In this document: positions 10,784-22,400 of the stretch, one piece after another
Layout: every line of letters starts with the position of its first letter
Position numbering within the stretch: position 1 is the stretch's first letter
From: Bolinopsis microptera
Taxonomy: Eukaryota; Ctenophora; Tentaculata; Lobata; Bolinopsidae
DNA: 64,000 nt
Direction: 5' to 3'
Assembly: GCF_026151205.1 (NCBI RefSeq)
Contig: NC_087073.1
Span: forward strand, 2,840,501-2,904,500
Program-made: the position numbers and the translations under genes
The notes under the pieces: generated by a model
What the model was told of the DNA's origin: nothing
Databases searched by the model: none
Seen by the model: only the letters and a program-made list of their open reading frames with translations

Positions 10784-11195
10784 ACAATGGTCAAGTGCCG
10801 GGCCAGACCATTAACAATGGTTAATAAGCATTCTTGCTTCGCATTATCGAGACCGTTGCTTCGCGTCGAGAGATCGTTGCATGCTCTGCTTCACAGAGCA
10901 ACGATCTGGAAGGGTTGACACCGTCAATCAACGGGCGCGCTTGTTTCACAGGTATAGTAAAGTTTTTACCGCCGGGAGGGCTTTGGATATAATAAAGCAA
11001 GGTGTCGATACTGATACTCGTAAAATATTTCTTCCATGCCAACTCGACGCGACGCGTGTCTTGGTAGTCTATATTAAACCTACAAGTACAACTAATGGTT
11101 TTACATGACATAAACCGTTTATTAAACGCCAATCCGATCCTAACCATACACAATATAACCCCAGAGCTATTATAATGCATAACCCTAACCACAAC

Positions 11196-11282
11196 TTGTA
11201 TCACGTGGTGACCCCCACTGTCTTCGACGATACAGGGGGAGCCGCGCACTTCGTGCGCGGCGGGTCATACAACGTATGACAA
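11196..11282. mobile_element. Family C MITE, 87 bp
   Basis: Left end TTGTATCACGTGGTGACCCC; right end GGGTCATACAACGTATGACAA on the plus strand, minus its first base. It is flanked by perfect 8-bp repeats ACCACAAC at 11188-11195 and 11283-11290. A palindromic CpG-rich core (GCCGCGCACTTCGTGCGCGG) lies in the middle. Confidence 0.8.
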
Positions 11283-11290
11283 ACCACAAC

Positions 11291-12335
11291 CAGAGCCTAA
11301 AAAATCGAATTCGTGTTTAACTAGCCTGTCACGTGACCAAAAACAGTGCTCTATTTTATAGTGTGTAGTGATGATGGCCACAGCCCCTACGAGTACGATG
11401 TACGAAGAAGAAGACCATACCAAAACAGTTTCTTGCCCATAACTCTCCAGGGAAGCGTTTCTACCCTACGTCATGATCTACGACTACCCTACGTCATGGG
11501 GGTCGATTCGGAATCAGCGTCCAAAATATACCGAATTATAGATTACTTGCATACCCTTATGATCATGCACTCGGTGCATGGTGCGCGTACGGGGGAGATA
11601 CACGAGTGACAAGGTAAACAGTTATTTGAAATTATTAGTCGAAATCCAAAAAACATAAAAATCATACTAACAATAATCATAATGTTTGTCAATATTGATA
11701 ATGATCAATCCGATTCAGATTCACTCAATCAATTAATTAAAACAAAGCTTAATAAAATATAAACAACGTGATTTTGAATTACACTTAAACCATACATCTC
11801 TTAGCAAAATTAGCCAATAAATGACTGTGGCATACTTTTCCTAAATCCTATATAGAAATTTAAAATTGGGAAAAAACGATATTAAAATTGGGTCAGATGA
11901 ATCTTATTCCAGAACTTTACATTTAGAAATTGATGCTCCAGAACTTGTTAATCTAAACTCAATTCACTCGCTGAAGAACTTTACAAATATCTATAAATTA
12001 TTTTGGAAAAAACTAAGATCCACGACCCTTATTGATACAATCCCCGAAGTTATCAGTCCTTAATATTCACATGAATCCAACTTGCAGCTACTTAGACAGT
12101 TAATATGAATACTAATTATACACTCAGATTTAAATAAACAGATAAAGATTTTCGCAGTGATGTTACTGTTACCATGGTAACCGAGATGTTATTTCCTCTT
12201 GCGTAGACATGCAATCGCTGCGCGGCATAAGTGTACCTCAAAGTACAGCTGAATTCAAATTGAATTGCAAAAAACAACAAACTTACGCCGCGTACAAAGC
12301 GTGACGGGCAACCACCAGACGTCTTTGCTTCAGGT
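11291..12335. other. Intergenic stretch downstream of coronin, no gene recognised
   Basis: AT-rich sequence. The open frames near 11346-11609 and 11866-12063 match no family I recognise, and I see no splice signals or repeats that support them. Confidence 0.4.
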
Positions 12336-12975
12336 GGTAACACCACGGTTACTATGGTAACACAATGGCTACTATGGTAACACCACGAAAACTATGGTAA
12401 CACCACGATAACTATGGTAACACCACGATAACTATGGTAACACCACGATAACTATGGTAACACCACGATAACTATGGTAACACCACAGTTACTATGGTAA
12501 CACCACGGTTACTATGGTAACACCACAGTTACTATGGTAACACAATGGCTACTATGGTAACACCACGATAACTATTGTAACACCACGATAACTATGGTAA
12601 CACCACAGTTACTATGGTAACACCACGGTTACTATGGTAACACCACAGTTACTATGGTAACACAATGGCTACTATGGTAACACCACGATAACTATGGTAA
12701 CACCACGATAACTATGGTAACACCACGGTTACTATGGTAACACCACGGTTCCTATGGTAACATCACGGCTAGTATTGTAACACCACGATAACTATGGTAA
12801 CACCACGGTTCCTATAGTAACACCACGGTTCCTATGGTGACACCACGGTTCCTATGGTAACACCACGGTTACTATGGTAACACCACGGTTACTATGGTAA
12901 CATCACGGCTAGTATGGTAACACAATGGCTACTATGGTAAAAGAACGGTTATCGTGGTAACATGACGGCTAATAT
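12336..12975. repeat. 20-bp minisatellite, about 31 copies
   Basis: The unit is close to CACCACGATAACTATGGTAA. Several units read GGTTACTATGGTAAC across the junction, a palindromic motif of the RFX X-box type. It lies in the 3' intergenic flank of coronin. Confidence 0.9.
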
Positions 12976-13401
12976 TCTAACACCATAGCTATTATGATTA
13001 ACACTATTGTTACACTAAAGAATAATGGCTACCAATCACGAGAAAATAAAAAGAGTAGATTGCTATTGTGAGTTGAGTAGCGCACTATAAGAATATTCAT
13101 AGTAAAGGGCAAAAATGAAAGTAATCACACGCTACATTGTTAACAGTAAGTAAAAGTAAGATCAGTATTGCACAGTGTAGGATATTGATATAGGGCTACA
13201 GAATAGTACAGTATAGGATATAAAGGCTTCTAAATTATAAGCCAGGCCCGAGAGTCACACCGTTCAAGTCACCGAATCCAACTTCTAGTGCAGTATAATA
13301 GTAGAGTTATTCTAACTATCTTGTCACCATATCTTTCGGCACTTCAATAACTAGAGTCTAGTTACTTAGTTACTAGAGTCTAGTTACTAAGTAACTGGAA
13401 T
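12976..13401. other. 3' flank of coronin
   Basis: No gene was recognised. A short direct repeat of TAGAGTCTAGTTACT occurs near 13361-13388. The region should include the coronin 3' untranslated region and cleavage site. Confidence 0.4.
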
Positions 13402-16400
13402 TTAGTTGTCGTCTTCTACTCCGTTCCTTTGCAGTTCTGCAATCTGAAACAAAGTGTTATATCAGTTTAGTCTGTTTAATCATATTAACACACTACTTTA
13501 AGTCATTATAGTAACTTATTAATTAAAAGTTCTAAACAAGGGATAGTAAAACACAAAGCCCAAGTCTAATATTTCCCTAAAACAAATGATTAAATGTCAA
13601 AAGTTCATTGTAGTAGCTTCATAGAAGATTCAATTTTTAAATAGTACGTTCTTCAGAAATTTAAGGGGAGGGGGAGATGTTCCAATTATATTGCTTTACT
13701 TCACAATATTTGACATTTATTTCTTGACTTAAGTATCAAGTATAAAAGCCTGTCATTTTGTATAATAAATCTACTGGCCAATATGGTATAATTCCGCTAT
13801 CTGACAGTTGCAAGAGGGTTTGAAAGCCAAAATGATGTTACACATTTTGGAGAAGATTAATAAATTAATAAGGAGGAAGAACTAATGGTTATTTTAATTG
13901 TTACTTCGTGTGCAGTGAAAACTGAATTTACCTTAATTAATATAGCTAAATTTCGCTTTATTTAATTGCGGTTATATTAGGCTATCCACTCCGATAATCG
14001 TTACCGATAATTATCTCCGATAATTCGTTAAAAAAGGTTATCTGTTTATCTAGATAAAACATATTTTTATCGGTATAAAAATTCACTAGAAATTACCGAA
14101 AAAACTGCCACAATACCGTAAAATTTTAAAGAAATATTAGTGTTTTTGCCTTCCCAAGTAATCCAAAAAACAGTCCCAAACGTTTTATAGTATGATAGAA
14201 GAGGTAGTTTACTTAAATGTGAGCTTAAGAGGTTTATTTACATTTGTATACCTATGGAACTGTAGAACTGTAGAACTGTAGAAGTCTAGAGAAAGTTATT
14301 GACATTGTTATCTTGAGGCTAGGGTACTGGCGTTCTACCTTACAACCATTCTGGAGACAGGAACGAGCATGTTACTGTTAACTAGAGTCAAAAATACCGG
14401 CAGGGCACTGAATTAAATTCCGTAAGTGTTCTATGCGTGAAACATTGTCTTCAGGAGAAGGAATCTGTTGCTCCAAGTTTTCCACAGGATAAGGAAACAA
14501 TTCACTGAATCACTTTCAATGCTTTACTGTTTCGAGGAGAATTGGTATTTGTTGCACTACTGTTCTCAGGAGAAGGAAACCGCTGGTCTAATGTTTTGAA
14601 GAGAACTAGTGCGTTACTGTTCTCAGGAGAAGGAAACCGGGGGTCTAATGTTTTGAAGAGAACTAGTGCGTTACTGTTCTCAGGAGAAGGAAACCGTTGG
14701 TGTACTGTTTTGAAGAGAACTGGTAGTACACTACTGTTCTCAGGAGAAGGAAACCCTTTGTCTACTATTTTGAAGAGAACTGGTGCACTACTGTTCTCAG
14801 GAGAAGGAAACCGGTGGTCTAATGTTTTGAAGAGAACTAGTGTGTTACTGTTCTCAGGAGAAGGAAACCGGTGGTCTACTGTTTTGAAGAGAACTAGTGC
14901 GTTACTGTTCTCAGGAGAAGGAAACCGTTGGTGTACTTTTTTGAAGAGAACTAGTGCGTTACTACTTACTGTTCTCAGGAGAAGGAAACCCTTGGTCTAC
15001 TGTTTTGAAGAGAACTGGTACACTACTGTTTTTAGGAGAAGGAAACCGGTGATCTACTGTTTTGAAGAGAACTAGTGCGTTACTGTTCTCAGGAAAAGGA
15101 AACCGGTGGTCTACTGTTTTGAAGAGAACTAGTGCGTTACTGTTCTCAGGAGAAGGAAACCGTTGGTGTACTGTTTTGAAGAGAACTAGTGCGTTACTAC
15201 TTACTGTTCTCAGGAGAAGGAAACCCTTGGTCTACTGTTTTGAAGAGAACTGGTACACTACTGTTTTTAGGAGAAGGAAACCGGTGATCTACTGTTTTGA
15301 AGAGAACTAGTGCGTTACTGTTCTCAGGAAAAGGAAACCGGTGGTCTACTGTTTTGAAGAGAACTAGTGCGTTACTGTTCTCAGGAGAAGGAAACCGTTG
15401 GTGTTGTACTTTATCAAGATTACTGGTCAACAGTGATAAAAGTCGATAATTAGTTTTTGTGAAATTTGGAAGACATTTTGGCTTTGGCCTTCAGCAGAAA
15501 AATTATCGGTTTTATCGGTTTTATCTAGATAAAACCTAAATTTTTATCTGTTTATCTAGATAAAAGATTTCATACCGATAATGGATAGCCTAGGTTATAT
15601 AATAGTTGAAGTTAGCTTTAATGTGGTTATTGCTTAAGTTAGCATTGTTGTGGTTGTAAATAGAGTTAGCTTTATAAGTTGATTTAGCTAAGTTAGCTTT
15701 AAGAATTGTTATAGTTGAAGTTAGCTTTATAAATTGTTATAGCTAAAGTAAGCTTTATAAGTTTTTATAGTTGAAGTTAGCTTTATAAGTTGTGTAGCTA
15801 AAATTAGCCTTCTCAGCGCTTACCAAACGTTGAACCCTAGTTGTTCTCACAGTTGTTTTAAGAATAGGTCTTGGTATGGATCTTGGTTCAGGTAGATTTT
15901 GAGAGGTATTTTGACCGTTACCAAGGCTGCATATTAGCCTCAATTTCTAAACATGGCAATTTTCAGGAGTTAATACTAGTTATATTTAGGGGATTATTGT
16001 GAAGAGTAAAGGGTAACCAGACGCCCTGAGTGACCGGTCATATTTTTCTTATTTACAGATCACTTTAAACGAGTAGGTTTGTCTTTGCCACAGGATGAGT
16101 TTTATATTCACATGTTGATCTACCCTACTCCTAGCTTATAGCTACATGTCGAATTAACAAAGTCTTCCTGGCTACAGATCAACTAACCTCCTCATTAGCA
16201 GAGCTCAGCTGCTCCTCAAGTTTCCGGTTCTCTTCCTCTAGCTCCTCAATTCTTGACGTCTTTGTCTCGATTGTAGTCATCTTCTCATTCACGGTGTTCT
16301 TTAGCGCCGATATCTCTGCTTTGAGTGTGGCAACCTCTTTTGAGTTGTCTATTCCATTTGTCTGAAAACATTTATGTTGATCACAATTACATCACAATTA

Positions 16401-19400
16401 CTTCACAATTACATCATAATTATATCATAATTACATCGTCCGTCCACTATAACACTAAACAATAATTTAATCTAATGTTGTCCGTAAAACTACACGCACA
16501 GAGAAAGAACTGTCGTGCGCGTCACCGTCAATCATTTGGCCGCGCCACGACTAAGGTGACAAATATTTCTACTCCCCAGGGGGGCGTTTTAAAATGAAAT
16601 GGCGACGATTTCCGTGCCCTTGTGAGTGTGAATCACCCGGCCAATTGATCTGGTGGGAGGGCCAGGGGAATCATACTAATTTTGACACATGACGGTGACT
16701 TTGGATTTAATCTTTAAGTGGTGAAAGGTGATTGGTTAGTCGATGTCAAGTGTCAAGTGTCAACAATTATATGGTTAACCTCCCCGCCAGTCTCCAGATT
16801 TAATATATTCAGGAAACGATTAGATCAAAATCTAAGTTAACTAACTATTACAAGACTTTCTACCCCTTAACTTGTTGTCCCTAAAACCTCACGACCGTCC
16901 CATACAGGTCACAATCACTAGAAAGAGAGCCCACATCCATTCCACCATGATGCTATTGCTTGGCATTAGCCTTTTTTTCATTAAATTTTCTTTGTTGCTC
17001 TTCAATAGAACTAATGAAGAAAAAATCTACATTACTACATGTTGTTTCCCTGAACATTGCAGAGATAAACTTATTTCCTAATTTGAACCTGGTTTAACAG
17101 ACGGTCAGGGACCAGGTCGGTCTGGGTGCTGTCACCTGGACAGTATTGACTTACTAATAACCTGTCCCCACTTCCCATAACAATATTACACTGGACACAT
17201 GACACCTTTCAGGGGATATAACTGCAGGTAAGATAATGTGTATTATGTTGCACACACTATATACCCAGATAATGAGCCCAGGATGTGTAGTGTGTAGATC
17301 ACACACGGTGCATCACCTCCCCCATCTGTGCTAGCAGTAGAGGAATGTTACGCACTGCTTCGTGCATCACCTCCCCCTATCTGTGCTAGCAGTAGAGGAA
17401 TGTTACACACTGCTACGTGCTTCACCTCCCCCATCTGTGTTTACAGTAGAGGGATGTTACACACTGCTACGTGCATCACTTCCCTTTATCTGTGTTTACA
17501 GTAGAGGAATGTTACACACTGCTACGTGCATCACCTCCCCCTATCTGTGTTTACAATAGCGGAATGTTACGCACTGCTACGTGCATCACCTCCCCCTATC
17601 TGTGTTTACAGTAGCGGAATGTTACACACTGCTACGTGCATCACCTTCCCTATCTGTGCTAGCAGTAGAGGAATGTTACACACTGCTACGTGCATCACCT
17701 CCCCCATCTGTGTTTACAGTAGAGGGATGTTACACACTGCTACGTGCATCACTTCCCTTTATCTGTGTTTACAGTAGAGGAATGTTACACACTGCTACGT
17801 GCATCACCTCCCCCTATCTGTGTTTACAGTAGCGGAATGTTACGCACTGCTACGTGCATCACCTCCCCCTATCTGTGTTTACAGTAGCGGAATGTTACAC
17901 ACTGCTACGTGCATCACCTTCCCTATCTGTGCTAGCAGTAGAGGAATGTTACACACTGCTACGTGCATCACCTCCCCCTATCTGTGTTTACAGTAGCGGA
18001 ATGTTACACACTGCTACGTGCATCACCTCCCCCTATCTGTGTTTACAGTAGCGGAATGTTACACACTGCTACGTGCATCACCTCCCCCATCTGTGTTTAC
18101 AGTAGCGGAATGTTACGCACTGCTACGTGCATCACCTCCCCCATCTGTGCTAGCAGTAGAGGAATGTTACACACTGCTACGTGCATCACCTCCCCCTATC
18201 TGTGTTTACAATAGAGGGATGTTACACACTGCTACGTGCATCACCTCCCCTATCTGTGTTTACAGTAGAGGAATGTTACACACTGCTTCGTGCATCACCT
18301 CCCCTATCTGTGCTAGCAGTAGAGGGATGTTACACACTGCTACGTGCATCACCTCCCCCTATCTGTGTTTACAGTAGAGGAATGTTACACACTGCTACGT
18401 GCATCACCTCCCCTATCTGTGTTTACAGTAGAGGGATGTTACACACTGCTACGTGCATCACCTCCCCCTATCTGTGTTTACAGTAGAGGAATGTTACACA
18501 CTGCTACGTGCATCACCTCCCCTATTTGTGCTAGCAGTAGAGGAATGTTACACACTGCTACGTGCATCACCTCCCCCTATCTGTGCTTACAGTAGAGGAA
18601 TGTTACACACTGCTACGTGCATTACCTCCCCTATCTGTGCTAGCAGTAGAGGAATGTTACACACTGCTACGTGCATCACCTCCCATATCTGTGCTAGCAG
18701 TAGAGGAATGTTACACACTGCTACGTGCATCACCTCCCCCTATCTGTGTTTACAGTAGAGGGATGTTACACACTGCTACGTGCATCACCTCCCCCTATCT
18801 GTGTTTACAATAGAGGAATGTTACACACTGCTACGTGCATCACCTCCCCTATCTGTGCTAGCAGTAGAGGAATGTTACACACTGCTACGTGCATTACCTC
18901 CCCTATCTGTGTTTACAGTAGAGGAATGTTACACACTGCTACGTGCATCACCTCCCCTATCTGTGCTAGCAGTAGAGGAATGTTACACACTGCTACGTGC
19001 ATCACCTCCCCTATCTGTGCTAGCAGTAGAGGAATGTTACACACTGCTACGTGCATCACCTCCCCTATCTGTGCTAGCAGTAGAGGAATGTTACACACTG
19101 CTACGTGCATCACCTCCCCCTATCTGTGTTTACAGTAAAGGGATGTTACACACTGCTACGTGCATCACCTCCCCTATCTGTGTTTACAGTAGAGGAATGT
19201 TACACACTGCTACGTGCATCACCTCCCCTATCTGTGTTTACAGTAGAGGGATGTTACACACTGCTACGTGCATCAACTCCCCCAGCTATTAATTCCCCCT
19301 ATTCTACATGAGAATGTGATAGTGTACACGTGACGTCAGTAAATAACAAGATTCCTCACATAGCTATAGCAACACATAGCAACATAGCAATAGTCTAGGC

Positions 19401-22400
19401 AATCTATTGCTATAAGCTCGCATCTGTAGATATAGCAAACCCGTTAGATTTACTTGTGCTGAAATTACCAAATTTGGGTTGAAAATGCAAAAAAAAACGC
19501 GAATATGACTTGACGCGAGTTTGCAGGAATCCTATAATTCACTACTACTCTTTTAAATATCTCCAGGAGTGTTTCTAAAGAGAAACCCATGGATTCAAAG
19601 CCTGATAACTCTTATCATGTCCACCATATTTCCATATTCTGTCGTAACAAGATACTGTCTGATAAGACAGTTGAAAGTAACAATTAAATCTGCAAACGTG
19701 CGGAAGATCTCCGGAACACGTACAAAACTCACTTAGGATACCACATTGCTGACAGCAGTAACGGTATCATCATATATTGTGCTCCAAAAAGTGTGGACGT
19801 CTAGTAGCTCCCATCCTGTCTGAGTCGGGGTTTTCAAAGTGTGCGTGGACCATGTTCTATTAATGAATCATAGACTTGGACACTGAACAATAAGACTAGA
19901 AAAACGCTGCGACATAAGACTCTTAATGAAAGCCAAGAACTTACATCGGAAGAAGAATCCAAAGATTGGTCAAATTAAATCATAAGACTTAGCTAGAAAC
20001 CGTCACCATCCCCCACCCCCACTCTGTATAATTCTAGCGTTATATTTCTTTTCCTACCTACATCAATAACAAAATCAGGACCGATTCAAATTTTATTAAT
20101 CTTTTTCTGCAACCTTGCTGACAACCGTTACTTTCTGCTCCATTTAAATTCTAAATTTGTTGACATCGTCAGGTCACTTCTTTGGTCTATTTCGAGTTTA
20201 TGGCCGGTTGCGGGGGCACTTTTAGACTAATTAAAAAAGCTTGTGTCACCGCCTCACCGGATGATACGTAATTTAATGTTTAATTTCTGCAAAGGTCATA
20301 AATTCATAATATAATACATCAAGGTTAAAGGTACATGAGCTATAATTAGAGGTGTGTAACTTCGCACCATGTCAACAAATCAGAAACTCAATTCACGATT
20401 TCTATCTAGCCAATGGGAATAAGATTAGTGATAAGAGAAGGAGCCACTCAGACGAAGAGAGCCCCAGAGGTGTGAGCTTTAGAAACCTTCTCTTTAAAAT
20501 AAACACAATCAACAATGATCATTGAAAGTACAGTTCGCTTTTAGTTCAAACTTAAGAAACAAGATGAGTTTTATTTGATCATATTTGAAAGAGAAAATAC
20601 AATTATTTCAGGATATTGTATCATTAACTAATCAAGATATTTTCGTATAAAATATCATGTAATTAACGTCTCCAGATATGATTCACACTCTCTTACATAT
20701 TGCTCAGTACAGGCAGTATCTAGTAAGGGGATCTCTGTACTCTGAAAAGTAGAATGAATGAATGAGTGAATGAATATTAGAATATATAATTCCCAAGATA
20801 TTATATCATTCACTTATATTATAATATGAACTTATTACTTCCTCAAGATATTGTTCACACTCTTTTACAGAGTTCTCTTTACACATTTGTTTATACACAG
20901 TATCAAGTTAGCTTCCAGTTTTCTGAAAAGTATAATGAATGATTGAATGAATGAATGAATATTGGTATGAATAAATAATACCAATATTATGAAGTAGTGA
21001 AGTAGATATTTACATACTACATTCAGTATTTGAAAATATGTACTCAGATTACATTACATTCTATCATCAAGCCGCAAACTTCACCTTTTTGGAACGTTCT
21101 TTTAAAAACAACCTCCACAGAAACACCAGATTCAACTAGTAAACTTACTGCGTTGGAAGCAGAGAAGCCCTTGGAAGTGCTGTTAGCAGCCTGGAGCTCC
21201 AGGAAAGGAAGGACAGCCGGCGCAGAGTTCTCCCCGGCAATGAACTGGTCCGCAGTGAGTGCGGGTGTGTAACCTGCTGTATCAGGGTAGAGATCCTCCG
21301 CAAACGTTTTACTCTGCAAATAGTAGACGTCAAATACTTAACATTCTTGTGAAGCTTACAAATCTGTGCTAGAAGTGCGGTTTACAGGGCTTTCAGATCG
21401 TTTGCTACTAGTACACACTCGGCGGGGTGTTCCTATGGAAACCCTCGCTACATGCCCTTTACATTCCCATATAATCTCGAATATTCCCACATTTTTCCTT
21501 ACATTCCCCTTACATTCCCTTACATTCCCAAATATTCACAGATTCCCTGCTTACGTCTGCTACATATTAGTATCGTGACAAAGTATTCTAATAATATATA
21601 TTATTATATAATTTATAATAAAGCAATGTTATAAAGCATAATATTCAACAAGTTATCCCAGGCAGAGTACGGTAGTGGAATATAGGTTGTCATGGTAACC
21701 TGTCTGGGCACTTTCAGAGGGATCACGTTCACCAGCTTCTTTCCGACGTTCAGTTTGTAAGCCCTAGCCACTTCGTTGATGGTGCTGTCAAGCCCTCGTT
21801 TTGGCATCATGCCAATTCCCCTCTGTGCATCGCCGCTACTGTACTGGTTGAGGTAGAACACACTTCCTCCCGCCAACTCGTAGAACTTAATGTTTGCGTC
21901 TCCCTGGTATGAGTCAAAGTTAATGTTTGTTTTGTTTTGTCAGGCTCAATGACTAACCTTGGTTAGTTTATGTCTATTTAAGTTATTTTAGTTAATCTAC
22001 ATAAGTTAGCTTAGTTAATCTACATAAGTTAGCTTAGTTAATCTACATATGTTAGCTTAGTTAATCTACATATGTTAGCTTAGTTAATCTACATAAGTTA
22101 GTTTAGTTAATCTACATATGTTAGCTTAGTTAATCTACATATGTTAGCTTAGTTAATCTACATATCTTTTGTAACTTTGCGATAAGTTCAGTTTGCTGCT
22201 ACCGCGTAGTAAGCCTTTGCGTGTGTATACTTGTACATTACTATACAATGTACACCACGGAGGATGATCTACATTTGACCCGATCTCAGAAGAAACTCAA
22301 GGATTTCAACTATGAAGAAAAGGAAGATGTAGAGGGCTGTGCTGATAGATGGTTCACTTCGATGGCAAGTCTACTGAAATTAGAAAACTTCGAAATTCGT

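Noticed and set aside
11866-12063. 65-codon open frame
   Set aside because: AT-rich chance frame without homology or splice support.
14542-15430. Frames repeating LLFSGEGNRW
   Set aside because: Arise from the 57-bp array inside a hAT element; period divisible by three.
17308-19283. CRISPR-like repeat array
   Set aside because: There are no unique spacers between units, and the context is a eukaryotic intron.
17362-19311. Overlapping open frames of 65-170 codons with CYTLLRASPP-type repeats
   Set aside because: They are by-products of a 54/55-bp tandem array; all frames are periodic and no splice or start context supports them.
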